Assembly: GCA_963588905.1 (NCBI GenBank)
Contig: CAVAJF010000004.1
Span: 62,001 to 126,000, forward strand
Source of the DNA: Butyricicoccus_A sp963588905
Lineage (GTDB): Bacteria > Bacillota > Clostridia > Oscillospirales > Butyricicoccaceae
Direction: 5' to 3'
DNA length: 64,000 nucleotides
Below are positions 27,801 to 35,461 of the stretch, piece after piece (within the stretch, counting starts at the first letter, position 1; each line of letters starts with the position of its first letter). The translations under genes were made by a program, and so were the position numbers. The notes under the pieces were generated by a model. It ran no database searches. It saw nothing but the letters and a program-made list of their open reading frames with translations, and had not been told where the DNA came from.

Positions 27801-28579
27801 TGCGCAGGCTCTTCCGTATGCAGCGCCTGCATGATCTGCGAGATGGCGTCGTCGCCCCATGCAGGGCGTTCCGGTTCTGCCTTTGTTTCTGTCTTTTGCT
27901 CTTCTGACAGCTCTTCAGCCTGTTCCTCCGCTGGCTGCTCAGATAGCTCTTCGCTGTCTTCCATGCGGCGGGTCGCTTGGTCAATCAGTTCCGTATAATC
28001 CTGCTTTTCCATCCGGCGGGTTGCCTGTTCCGGCTGTTCTTCCGGTTGCTCTTCTGCTTGTTTTTCCGGCTGCTCTGCCTGTTGTTCGGATTTTGATTCA
28101 CCCGAAAACAGGCGTTCCATCAGACTCGGTTCTTCTTCCGGTTCCGGCATCAGCTCTGTCCGCGGATCTGTCGGTATCTCCTCTTCACGCTCCAACTCAC
28201 CGAGCTGTGCAAACAGAGAACCAAACACATCATCTTCTTCCGGCTGAGCTGCCGGTTCTGTTTTCTCGTCGCCCTCCGGCTTGAGCCATGTCTGCATATC
28301 TTCCTGTTCTTCAATCATGGCTTGGGTCTGCTCAGATGCCTGCTGAAGCGATGCCAGCGCCTCGCGCTCCTGCTCCTCCGACTTGCTCGCCGAAAGCGGC
28401 TGTGTTTTCGGCTCTTCCGACGTCTGCACACCCAAGCTCTGCATCAATTCTTCCATGCTGCTACTGCTGCCGCTCTCGGAAGAACCTGCCTCCTCCATAA
28501 TCTGATCTACATCATAGAGACTGCTTCCAGAGACTTCATGCAGTTCTTTTTTCAATTTTTCGAGATCCAGATCATCCAT
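24869..28579 (-). CDS. Acidic disordered protein fused to a degenerate P-type ATPase-like membrane module
   Basis: 1236 residues from the ATG at 28579, 7 nt after GGAGGA. Residues 1 to about 700 are Glu/Gln/Pro-rich and look disordered. They contain three short repeats, LMERLFSGES (about 152), LFSRLFAPPE (about 276) and LLSRLFSPPD (about 316), and a lysine block KKAKKKAKKKK. From about 706 the protein has paired hydrophobic helices laid out like P1B ATPases, then a soluble part with IGRLEVLLGNQAFM, typical of the nucleotide domain. The phosphorylation motif DKTGT is replaced (VVLTDEDLFPTGSVT), the CPC position reads GSCQIAL, and the loop that should hold the TGES actuator is only about 55 residues. 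Ion pumping is therefore unlikely; the function is unknown. Starts inside the rlmB stop region. Confidence 0.7.
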   Translation of the reverse strand: MDDLDLEKLKKELHEVSGSSLYDVDQIMEEAGSSESGSSSSMEELMQSLGVQTSEEPKTQPLSASKSEEQEREALASLQQASEQTQAMIEEQEDMQTWLKPEGDEKTEPAAQPEEDDVFGSLFAQLGELEREEEIPTDPRTELMPEPEEEPSLMERLFSGESKSEQQAEQPEKQAEEQPEEQPEQATRRMEKQDYTELIDQATRRMEDSEELSEQPAEEQAEELSEEQKTETKAEPERPAWGDDAISQIMQALHTEEPAQEPVQDEEEPVKPSKQGLFSRLFAPPELEEDAEPEQPEEEISEEQSDEPEEQPKKGLLSRLFSPPDQLEEVDTPIDLTQLQGLDESAPTSEEEETQVLSSDSMEQLEEPEPETQLLDEQPEQEQTPEQMPEQQPEQVQQEDHSLDEVLEELRAEIAEDGEESTEQTPPTSGPEPEQKKEPEPRPEDTPVISEDEFEAFMSDVDAEEEAERASFEKLLKDSEEESGTDKKKSPLRKETGIPETFPDKATTVYIELPVRNPEEEKKKAKKKAKKKKVQPPKDELLPIPAWLGKPLEEIVKMAPSLEELRKEGPVMTHEVLRCKERIAERERQYQEAAQQMETAEQPEPEEIHAADAWQEMHEQDKQEQETAEEDSVFLEGSTGTPVTEAVGQKASLEESVIEIQASASQPGQLEQEQTPHSEPEQPTAAPVKQTEIKIPQDLTQESQACRLRARNKEIRLVFLGILTLICIYISCAADFTILPLPSAMDYASHSGRVLGVFLLLMAGAAVLAYDVVWDGIRAVLHLSPNFASLADIALILNIVHCCIRLASEGEEIPFACIAMLILFVELCAQIGEEKIRRDTYKVAGSACEPIGIFWHDGATPHLVKAPLADTDTFAKHIVLSEERKKLERLVTLSVLVIAVILSAIVCASTGDVGRLIYVLAATVTGSCQIALIAASVMARQSAASRLAHCGAASDSDKGADKMAQTETVVLTDEDLFPTGSVTLANLELHSSLNESTALAYAAALTQDSSLGSMLAEEVRTRYGKPLPVHQLTQYIGGVSGQIGRLEVLLGNQAFMMSRGVAVGDMADNALALSLDGDLAAIITVDYAVPAVLFHAMQKLMEQKTTIWLHSRNQQITPKLVEQLYDLPAGTVVVPDLEQNRALRNPAYTRDARLCALLVRDGLMGTADCICAARAQRKAQRTGILIGICASIVCMLLMMYLCYAFVPSDAHPIRLLIYMVLCFIPIFFLDNGVGRE

Positions 28580-29375
28580 GCTGTTCCTCCCCGATTCTCT
28601 GCCGCACGGCTTCATACAACAAAACGGCTGCCGCTGCGGACGCGTTGAGCGAATTGACCTTTCCCTTCATCGGAATGCTGACAATGCCATCGCACTTTTC
28701 ACGGACAAGACGGCTGAGGCCGCTGCCCTCCGAGCCGATGACAATGGCTGTCGCGCCGACAAAATTGGTCTGATACAGGCTGGTATCTCCGCCGGCATCC
28801 GCGCCAAATACCCAGACGCCTTTTTCCTTCAGCGTATCAATGGCCGCTGCCAAATTGGTAACACGTGCCACGCCGATGTGCTCAATGGCACCGGCAGATG
28901 CCTTGGCTGCGGTCGCCGTGAGGCCAACCGAACGGCGCTTTGGGATGATGACGCCGTGCGCACCGGCGGTCTCTGCCGAACGAATCACAGCGCCCAGATT
29001 GTGCGGATCGGTCAAGCCATCGCAAATCATGATGAGCGGCTGCTCTCCGCGATCTGCGGCTGTCTGCAAAATATCCTCCAGCGAGACATATTCATGCGCC
29101 GCTGCCTGCGCAATGACGCCCTGATGCACGCCGGTCTCGCTCATGGCATCCAGCTTGCGGCGGTCTACCTGTGTCACAACAGCACCGGCTGCCTTCGCCA
29201 TAGCGACAATATCCGCCATACGTCCGTTCTGATCCGGTGCAACAAACAATTTATCCACGGTTCTGCCTGCGCGAAGCAGCTCCAGAACCTCGTTTCTGCC
29301 TTCATACAGCGTGGTTTCCGTCTCTTCCTCGCGCTGCGGGCGTTTATGAAATGTCTTTTTTGTTTTCTGACTCAT
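28572..29375 (-). CDS. rlmB: 23S rRNA (guanosine-2'-O)-methyltransferase RlmB-like
   Basis: 267 residues from the ATG at 29375, 9 nt after GGAG. A basic N-terminal tail, then the L30e-like binding domain (YEGRNEVLELLRAGR), then the SPOUT knot with LTDPHNLGAVIRSAE, IGSEGSGLSRL and IPMKGKVNSLNASAAAAV. Length and motifs fit TrmH group 3 (RlmB/YacO). It methylates a ribose of 23S rRNA. The stop overlaps the start of the acidic ATPase-like gene by 8 bp, implying coupled translation of two functionally unrelated proteins. Confidence 0.9.
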   Translation of the reverse strand: MSQKTKKTFHKRPQREEETETTLYEGRNEVLELLRAGRTVDKLFVAPDQNGRMADIVAMAKAAGAVVTQVDRRKLDAMSETGVHQGVIAQAAAHEYVSLEDILQTAADRGEQPLIMICDGLTDPHNLGAVIRSAETAGAHGVIIPKRRSVGLTATAAKASAGAIEHIGVARVTNLAAAIDTLKEKGVWVFGADAGGDTSLYQTNFVGATAIVIGSEGSGLSRLVREKCDGIVSIPMKGKVNSLNASAAAAVLLYEAVRQRIGEEQHG

Positions 29376-29409
29376 AGCTATAACTCCATTTATCCATACT
29401 CGATACGTC

Positions 29410-29424
29410 CAGTATAACACAAAA
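29410..29424. repeat. 15-bp direct repeat, left copy
   Basis: CAGTATAACACAAAA occurs here and again, exactly, at 31764-31778. The pair brackets the three-gene accessory cassette. On the minus strand both copies contain TATACTG, so each could also serve as a -10 element (for rlmB here). Confidence 0.6.
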
Positions 29425-29511
29425 CTCGGATGCCTGACAGCAAAACCGTAAACTTTATGTCCCGTTCACGGATTTTTCACAAGAGCTTTGCCCACGCCAT
29501 ATATGTATCTG

Positions 29512-30042
29512 TTAAGATTGTAAAATCCAATCACACAAATCTTTTGCCGGTTCGCGTCCACTTTTTATCACGCAAGTCATTTCTGTCTCTTCTATCGTCC
29601 GAAATACGATCTGAACCGGTGGATTATCTGTATACTTTGCGCCGGTTGTAATGTTTCGGACACTCTTTATTTCAGAGATATATCTTCGATTTATCGCAAC
29701 CGTGCTCCCTAGGGAAAGTATCATACACCAGTCTCCACTGGCAACCATTTCTACATCATCTGTAAAAATACCATCCATATAGATTCCCTGCATATCTCTG
29801 TCAAACTCCACACCTAAGCATTGCTCTTGTCTCTGAATATTTTGTTTTGCTTTTTTATTTTTTCTCCCTGTATCAATCCAAAATATCAGGATCAGCAGTA
29901 ACCAAATGCCATCTACTTCAAGCATATCTTCCATCGTAGCAGTCATATATGTCATCGCAAGAATGCTGGGAACTGTTATCAGCAATCGAGCTAAGCCATA
30001 CTGACGTTTCACGATAGTTTTCTTCGTAACCGGTGTATTCAT
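29512..30042 (-). CDS. Unrecognised two-helix membrane protein, cassette paralog A
   Basis: 176 residues. It begins MNTPVTKKTIVKRQ, has two transmembrane helices (about 18-58), a short coiled linker, then a soluble C-terminal domain with FDRDMQGIYMDGI, SGDWCMILS and AINRRYISEIKSV. It is a clear paralog of the gene at 31170-31739: the N-terminal TPVTKKTIVKRQ string and the DMQGI-GDW-YI motifs are shared. I do not recognise the family. The soluble part looks like a small PH-like or YcxB-like beta domain, which is only an impression. Start and the upstream gene's stop overlap by 1 bp (TGATG). The DNA is visibly richer in A/T than its surroundings. Confidence 0.75.
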   Translation of the reverse strand: MNTPVTKKTIVKRQYGLARLLITVPSILAMTYMTATMEDMLEVDGIWLLLILIFWIDTGRKNKKAKQNIQRQEQCLGVEFDRDMQGIYMDGIFTDDVEMVASGDWCMILSLGSTVAINRRYISEIKSVRNITTGAKYTDNPPVQIVFRTIEETEMTCVIKSGREPAKDLCDWILQS

Positions 30043-31157
30043 CAGCTATAATCGTAAAACCGGTGAATCTCTCCCTGATGAATCGCATCAGGGAAGTGTC
30101 CCTCTCGCTCCGGCGGGAGAATACCGTTGAGGTGCATGTTGTGATATATTTCTTTCAAGTTATCCTCGAGTCCCGGTGCTTGTATCTGCTTTTGATATGC
30201 TTCAATTTCATCCAGCATAGACAGTGCCATGTCTCGATTGGCTTGTAATCCTTCCTCTATTTCTCGACCCAAACCTTTATTCATTTCCCATCGCTCTGCA
30301 ATGGAATCCAAAAAGAGGTCAACTTTCTCTAACATAGTAGACAAACACGTTTGCTTTTCATCTTGTTCCGCCTGTTCAAATTTTTGCTTTGCTTTTTCAT
30401 AATCGGTGTGATATGGTTCATCACAAGCAAACAACTGGCTGCTCAAGAAACAGCTATCTGTTTTTGCTTCTAATTTTTTGCGCACACAGTCAATCATACA
30501 AAATGTATCATATAGTATCTGCAACCGCTGTTCTCTTTCTTCTATATTTTCTGGTGTGCGAACTGCGTAATATGCATAATACTCTATCAACGCATACTCT
30601 GCATACGATGTATCTGTTTCCAATTTATCTAGCAGTTTTAGCTTTTGTTTTCTGTCTAACTGGCTGTTCTCTTCTGTCCATCGCTGTTTTGTCCGTTGAA
30701 ATTTTTTCCAAGCATTCTTCCATTCAACTCGTGCAGAAACAATTTCTTCCGGTTCTCCCGATTTATCTATTTCTTCATCATCCTCTAGCCATTCCCAGTT
30801 TGTCATCCCGGAGATGCCTACCATTCCCAGCACTCCAAGTAAATACATGATATCGATGGGTTCATAATATCTTGTACACTCCATTGGAAAGATGAGCAGA
30901 AAAAATATAGCAATGTAAAACTGCCACTGCAAAATAAAAAATGCAATCTTTTTCTTCTGAATATATTGTGAATATCCTAAATGCAACAGTCGTTTCACAA
31001 AAGATTTACTCTTTTGAATCTCGTCTGCTTTTTCAATTCCAACTTCACGTTTCAAAATAGAGTTCATGGTAAGCCATGTAATTCCCATTCCGCCAAGCCA
31101 AAATACAATAGTTATTATAAATGCACTCAATGTCCATTCCGGATTTGCCCACGACAT
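30042..31157 (-). CDS. Unrecognised membrane protein with helical cytoplasmic domain
   Basis: 371 residues. Three or four N-terminal hydrophobic segments (about 10-32, 70-90, 100-120) are followed by an acidic strip (EWLEDDEEIDKSGEPEE). A long charged, mostly helical region (about 140-345) rich in Lys/Glu/Gln follows, likely coiled coil. No catalytic motif is visible. It lies between the two paralogous membrane proteins, 12 bp after one and overlapping the next, with a GAGGAGG ribosome site. The three genes almost certainly form one operon and possibly one membrane complex. I cannot assign a function; a mechanosensing, stress or antagonism role would be speculation. Confidence 0.72.
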   Translation of the reverse strand: MSWANPEWTLSAFIITIVFWLGGMGITWLTMNSILKREVGIEKADEIQKSKSFVKRLLHLGYSQYIQKKKIAFFILQWQFYIAIFFLLIFPMECTRYYEPIDIMYLLGVLGMVGISGMTNWEWLEDDEEIDKSGEPEEIVSARVEWKNAWKKFQRTKQRWTEENSQLDRKQKLKLLDKLETDTSYAEYALIEYYAYYAVRTPENIEEREQRLQILYDTFCMIDCVRKKLEAKTDSCFLSSQLFACDEPYHTDYEKAKQKFEQAEQDEKQTCLSTMLEKVDLFLDSIAERWEMNKGLGREIEEGLQANRDMALSMLDEIEAYQKQIQAPGLEDNLKEIYHNMHLNGILPPEREGHFPDAIHQGEIHRFYDYS

Positions 31158-31169
31158 ATATGTTCCTCC

Positions 31170-31739
31170 TCACGGTATCGGCTTCCCCAGCCATTCGCTC
31201 AAGTCTATCGCCACTTGATATGCATTTCCTGTTTTGCAAGTCATAACCGTTTGCTCTACTGTCAATAATTCCAGTATCAAGAATGTACTCGCTGCATATC
31301 TTCCTGTATGCTCTTCTCGATACACGTCCTTGATTCCCGTAATATATTTCTTATTTACAGCAAATACACCGCTAATAGACAACGCAACAAACCAATCGCC
31401 ATATACAACAGTTTCCACACCATTGCTAAGAATTCCATGCATGAAAATTCCTTGCATGTCTTTATCAAAGTCCGTATTCAAATATTTTTCTTGCTGTTCA
31501 ATCCGTTTGATGACTTTTCGATTCTCTTTCTCAAACTCATATTTCATCCATACAATGCACAGCAAAAGCGGAACATCTACGATTCCTGCCAAGATGACAT
31601 CTTCTTTCGCAATATGATGGATGTCTACCATGTCAACCGTCACAAGAACGGCAAGTATAACGAGCAGAATACTGACAAACCATAACATAAATGTACTCTG
31701 CCGTTTCACTATCGTCTTTTTCGTAACCGGTGTGTCCAT
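31170..31739 (-). CDS. Unrecognised two-helix membrane protein, cassette paralog B
   Basis: 189 residues beginning MDTPVTKKTIVKRQ, with two transmembrane helices (about 17-36 and 48-66). A soluble domain with FDKDMQGIFMHGI, YGDWFVALS and AVNKKYITGIKDV matches paralog A at 29512-30042. First gene of the cassette. A possible promoter (TTGGGA-18-TATACT, 31765-31794) overlaps the amidase terminator, and GGAGGGAG precedes the ATG. Function unknown. Confidence 0.75.
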   Translation of the reverse strand: MDTPVTKKTIVKRQSTFMLWFVSILLVILAVLVTVDMVDIHHIAKEDVILAGIVDVPLLLCIVWMKYEFEKENRKVIKRIEQQEKYLNTDFDKDMQGIFMHGILSNGVETVVYGDWFVALSISGVFAVNKKYITGIKDVYREEHTGRYAASTFLILELLTVEQTVMTCKTGNAYQVAIDLSEWLGKPIP

Positions 31740-31763
31740 CTCTCTCCCTCCTTGTCGTGCTTT

Positions 31764-31778
31764 CAGTATAACACAAAA
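31764..31778. repeat. 15-bp direct repeat, right copy
   Basis: Exact second copy of CAGTATAACACAAAA (first at 29410-29424), just outside the first cassette gene. It includes a candidate -10 (TATACT) for the cassette. Confidence 0.6.
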
Positions 31779-31812
31779 GCAGGCCTTCTCCCAAAGAAAA
31801 AGCCTGCTTTGC
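31772..31812 (-). terminator. Terminator after the SLH amidase
   Basis: AAAGCAGGC / GCCTGCTTT stem with TTTTGTG following on the minus strand. It overlaps the right 15-bp repeat and the putative cassette promoter. Confidence 0.75.
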
Positions 31813-31822
31813 GCAACAATCT

Positions 31823-33187
31823 TTACTTGATGTTTTCCGTCATATGCTGCAGCATGACCGCGGTCTCTGCACGGGTCGCGCCGGATGTCGGAAGCAGCTT
31901 CAAGGTGCCGTCCTCTATCTTAGAGCCGGAGATAATACCGTTCTGCACAGCCCAAGATACGGCATCCACCGCCCAGTCCGATACATCCGCGGCATCCGCA
32001 AAGGCGTCCAAACTGTATGTTGTCGGCTGTCCATGCTTGAACTTGTAGAGCATCATCGCCAGCTGTTCGCGCGTAATCAGATCATCCGAAGAAAATGTCG
32101 TCTCCGATGTACCGGCAGTGATGTTGTTTTCCGCCGCCCAAGTCACCGCTTGATAATACCAATCACCCTGCTGAACGTCTGTAAACGGATTGTCGTTGTG
32201 TACCTGCGGCGTACCGGAGAGATTGTACAGCGTCTGTACCGCCATAGCGCGGGTCAAGGTTTCATTTGGAGAAAATGTGCTGGCAGACGTGCCTTTCATC
32301 CATCCCTGCTGATAGGCAAAGATAACCGGCGCATAGTACCAATCCGTTGTATACACATCCTCAAACGGCGCGTCACCCTTTGCCGCGGCAGAATTGCTGG
32401 ATTTGAGCTTCAGATTATACGCCGCAGCGATCGCCTTGGCATCTGCCTGTCCCATCTGTTTGAGCTTGGCGTCTGATGCCAGATAGGTATTGTAATCAGA
32501 ACTGTTCGAGATAAATGCATGTTCTACAATCATGCTCGGTATGTTTGCCATCGTAGAATTTCGGATGATGCTGTAGTAATCCGCCTTGGAACCATCCGGA
32601 TATTTGTTTTCCGAGCTGTTTCTCTGTAAGTAGCCGCGATTATGCAGTCCCAGATTCTCCAAATTGCTGAGTATGCGGCTCGCGGTCTTTTTGGATTCTG
32701 TGAGCAGGGCCGGACGGTAATTGCCGTTCGGTACGATCACCAGCTCGCCGCGCGCACTGCTGCTGTCTGCGGAATTGATATGCAAGCTGACCATCAAATC
32801 TGCATTGACAGACTGCGCATATTTCACGCGATCAGACAATCCCAAATATGTATCGTTGTCGCGCGTCATATATACTTTGACGCCCGCGTATTTGCTCAAT
32901 TCCTCGCGGCAAGCCAGTCCGATTTTCAGGTTCATTTCCTTTTCCATCGCGGTCTTGCCGTTCCATTTTTGTGTCGCACCGCTGTCCTTGCCGCCGTGAC
33001 CCGGGTCCAGCGTGACAATCAGCGTACCGTTATTTGCGCCGTACTGTCTATTGCGCACGCCGGTGCTCGGCTGCAAGGTGACATCCTCCTCGCCTTCCAT
33101 TTGTACCGTTTCTGTCGCCCATGCCGGTGCGCTGGCGGTCAGCAGCAAACAGGCAGTGAGCAGAAAACTGGTCAGTCTTTTTTTCAT
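31823..33187 (-). CDS. Secreted N-acetylmuramoyl-L-alanine amidase with three SLH domains
   Basis: 454 residues. Signal peptide 1-24 ending SAPAWA. Amidase_3 domain about 55-250 with zinc/catalytic residues in LDPGHGGKDSG, EKEMNLKIG, VSLHINS and VEHAFISN. Three S-layer-homology repeats (about 270-454), each beginning with an F-x-D-V/A type motif and containing TRA/TRE. It cleaves the amide link between muramic acid and stem peptide, and is held on the wall by SLH binding to secondary polymer. Located after lysC but separated by a terminator. Confidence 0.93.
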   Translation of the reverse strand: MKKRLTSFLLTACLLLTASAPAWATETVQMEGEEDVTLQPSTGVRNRQYGANNGTLIVTLDPGHGGKDSGATQKWNGKTAMEKEMNLKIGLACREELSKYAGVKVYMTRDNDTYLGLSDRVKYAQSVNADLMVSLHINSADSSSARGELVIVPNGNYRPALLTESKKTASRILSNLENLGLHNRGYLQRNSSENKYPDGSKADYYSIIRNSTMANIPSMIVEHAFISNSSDYNTYLASDAKLKQMGQADAKAIAAAYNLKLKSSNSAAAKGDAPFEDVYTTDWYYAPVIFAYQQGWMKGTSASTFSPNETLTRAMAVQTLYNLSGTPQVHNDNPFTDVQQGDWYYQAVTWAAENNITAGTSETTFSSDDLITREQLAMMLYKFKHGQPTTYSLDAFADAADVSDWAVDAVSWAVQNGIISGSKIEDGTLKLLPTSGATRAETAVMLQHMTENIK

Positions 33188-33222
33188 GTTATTTCATCAA
33201 ATCCTTTCGCTGAAATTTTGAT

Positions 33223-33262
33223 GCAAAAACAGACTTTTCTGAAACGAAAAGTCTGTTTTTTG
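33223..33262 (-). terminator. Terminator after lysC
   Basis: Perfect 14-bp A/T-flanked stem AAAAACAGACTTTT / AAAAGTCTGTTTTT; it can work in both directions and closes the threonine/lysine operon. Confidence 0.88.
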
Positions 33263-33265
33263 TGT

Positions 33266-34471
33266 TTAATTAAAGAACTTATCGTGTACCGCGCGAACCG
33301 CACGTGTCGCATCTTCTTCATCAATCAGAACGGAAATCTTGATTTCCGAGGTAGAGATCATGCGGATATTTACCTGTGCACTTGCCAAGGCGTCAAACAG
33401 CTTTGCCGCGACGCCCGGCGTCGAGGTCATACCTGCGCCGACAACCGAAACCTTTGCGAGATCCGACTTGCCGGAAACGCTCTCAAAATGCAGACGCTCT
33501 TGATTTTCTTCCAAAATCTTCATCGCTGCATCCAGCTGACCGCGCTTGATGGTAAAGCTGATGTCACGCACGTCATCGTGTCCGATAGACTGCAGGATAA
33601 TATCTACATTGATGCCGTTGTTCGCCAAAAGAGAGAACAGGCGGAACGCATTGCCCGGCTTGTCCGGAATGCCCATGACGGCAATTCGTGCCGTGTCCTT
33701 ATCGCAGGCCACACCGCTGATAATCATCTTTTCCACAGAAACAACCTCCTTAACCTTGGTTCCCGGATTTCTGGTCAGGCTGGACAGCACTTCCAGATCA
33801 ATGTTATACTTCTTCGCCATCTCAACCGAACGGTTGTGCAGAACCTGTGCGCCCAAGGACGCCAGCTCCAGCATTTCATCAAACGTGATTTCCTCCAGCT
33901 TTCGCGCATTGGGTACAATGCGCGGATCTGCTGTATATACGCCGTCTACATCGGTGTAAATCTGGCACAGATCGGCGCCCAGTGCTGCCGCAATGGCAAC
34001 CGCTGTCGTGTCTGAGCCGCCGCGTCCCAGCGTTGTGATGCTCTGGTGGCTGTTGATGCCCTGAAATCCTGCGACAACCACGATGCGGTGTCTGTCCAGC
34101 AGACTGCGGATGCGTTCGGGTCTCACGTGATGAATCCGCGCAGAACCGTACTCTAAGCTCGTCTCAATGCCAGCCTGCCAGCCGGTCAGGCTCGTCGCAT
34201 GATAGCCCAGCTTCTCGATTGCCATCGCAAGCAGGGACATAGAAATCTGTTCTCCTGCACTGAGCAGGACATCCATCTCTCTTGCCGGCGGGTTATCGGT
34301 AATCTCTGCCGCCTTCGCGATAAAATCGTCCGTGGTGTCGCCTTGTGCGGATACCACAACAACGACCTGATTGCCGGCAGCCGCCGTTCTGGTTACAATA
34401 TCCGCCACATTAAAGATGCGTTCTGTGTTCGCAACGGAAGTTCCGCCGAACTTTTGCACAATTAAAGCCAT
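33266..34471 (-). CDS. lysC: Aspartokinase
   Basis: 401 residues. The N-terminal kinase domain starts IVQKFGGTSVAN and has GFQGINSHQSITTLGRGGSDTTA; two ACT domains occupy about 265-401 for feedback by lysine and/or threonine. It phosphorylates aspartate, the first step to lysine, threonine and methionine. Last gene of an operon UPF0735-hom-thrB-lysC. GGAGG ribosome site. A small hairpin (CCTGCGC/GCGCAGG, 34498-34517) lies before it. No lysine riboswitch is visible; the gap is only 67 bp. Confidence 0.97.
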   Translation of the reverse strand: MALIVQKFGGTSVANTERIFNVADIVTRTAAAGNQVVVVVSAQGDTTDDFIAKAAEITDNPPAREMDVLLSAGEQISMSLLAMAIEKLGYHATSLTGWQAGIETSLEYGSARIHHVRPERIRSLLDRHRIVVVAGFQGINSHQSITTLGRGGSDTTAVAIAAALGADLCQIYTDVDGVYTADPRIVPNARKLEEITFDEMLELASLGAQVLHNRSVEMAKKYNIDLEVLSSLTRNPGTKVKEVVSVEKMIISGVACDKDTARIAVMGIPDKPGNAFRLFSLLANNGINVDIILQSIGHDDVRDISFTIKRGQLDAAMKILEENQERLHFESVSGKSDLAKVSVVGAGMTSTPGVAAKLFDALASAQVNIRMISTSEIKISVLIDEEDATRAVRAVHDKFFN

Positions 34472-34538
34472 GTGCCTGCCTCCTACTTCTCTCTCCCCTG
34501 CGCCGCTGTGCGCAGGCTCTCTGTATCTGTTGCCGGAA

Positions 34539-35459
34539 TCAGAGATCCAGCTTTTCCAGCGCGCCGTCTTCCGTCGGTGTCACGAGAGCACCCACTTCAT
34601 CACACGACAGCAGAACCGGCTTCCAATCCGGGAAACGATCTGCAAAGTACATGCAAGCGCGGCTGTAATATGTCTTGTCTTCCTTGTCCACCATTGCAAT
34701 AATGGTCGGGCCTGCGCCGGACAGGAATGCACCGAGGGCACCCAGTCCCTTGGCACTCTTGACAACCTCTTCGCCGTTCGGAATCAAGCCGAAACGATAC
34801 GGCTGATGCAGGCAGTCGCCCGCCGCCACCATCAGGTTGTGCAGGTCGCCGGTTACCAGCGAGCCGGTGAGCAGCGCTGCGCGCGACAGGTTAAATACCG
34901 CGTCCTTGTGCGGAATGGTCTTCGGAATCGCCTGACGCGCCTTCTCTGTGGACAGCTCAAAATTCGGGATAAATGCCACAAAATCCAGCTTATCCGCAAT
35001 CGGCACGCGCACGCTCCACACCTTGCCGTACTCCAAGAGGGAGGTGCAGAAGCCGCCGAGAATCGCCGGTGTCGAATTGTCCGGATGGCCTTCGATTGCC
35101 GCCGCCAGATCAATGATATTCTCCTGATGCAGCGGGCCGCCCAGCAGCGCATTGGCGCCGATGAGACCGGCTACCGTGCACGCGGAGGATGAACCCAAGC
35201 CGCGTGTCTGCGGAATATCGCAGTCCTCAATGAGCTTGAGACCCGGCATCGGCTTGCCGCAGATGTCATACACGCGCTTGGCGCACTGATAAATCAGATT
35301 GCTCTCATCGCTCGGCACGTGTTCTCCATGCGTAGCGGAGATGTCGATGTGGTCGCTCTCTTCCATATAAAATGTATTGTACAAATTCAGCGCAATGCCA
35401 ATGGAGTCAAAACCAGGACCCATGTTGGCACTTGTCGCCGGTACTCTTACAGTAATCAT
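34539..35459 (-). CDS. thrB: Homoserine kinase
   Basis: 306 residues of the GHMP kinase family: VPATSANMGPGFDSIG at the N-terminus, the ATP-binding RGLGSSSACTVAG near residue 95, and the C-terminal GAFLSGAGPTI. It phosphorylates homoserine for threonine synthesis. It starts 2 bp after the hom stop codon, so translation is coupled. Threonine synthase is not in the window. Confidence 0.97.
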   Translation of the reverse strand: MITVRVPATSANMGPGFDSIGIALNLYNTFYMEESDHIDISATHGEHVPSDESNLIYQCAKRVYDICGKPMPGLKLIEDCDIPQTRGLGSSSACTVAGLIGANALLGGPLHQENIIDLAAAIEGHPDNSTPAILGGFCTSLLEYGKVWSVRVPIADKLDFVAFIPNFELSTEKARQAIPKTIPHKDAVFNLSRAALLTGSLVTGDLHNLMVAAGDCLHQPYRFGLIPNGEEVVKSAKGLGALGAFLSGAGPTIIAMVDKEDKTYYSRACMYFADRFPDWKPVLLSCDEVGALVTPTEDGALEKLDL

Positions 35460-35461
35460 AA

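Noticed and set aside
26990..28560. Repeated GAA/CAG-like triplets in the acidic gene as a possible tandem-repeat or CRISPR-like array
   Set aside because: The similarity comes from Glu/Gln/Pro codons in one reading frame; units are irregular with no constant spacer.
34472..34538. Possible lysine riboswitch before lysC
   Set aside because: The gap is only 67 bp with one 7-bp hairpin, far shorter than a lysine riboswitch.
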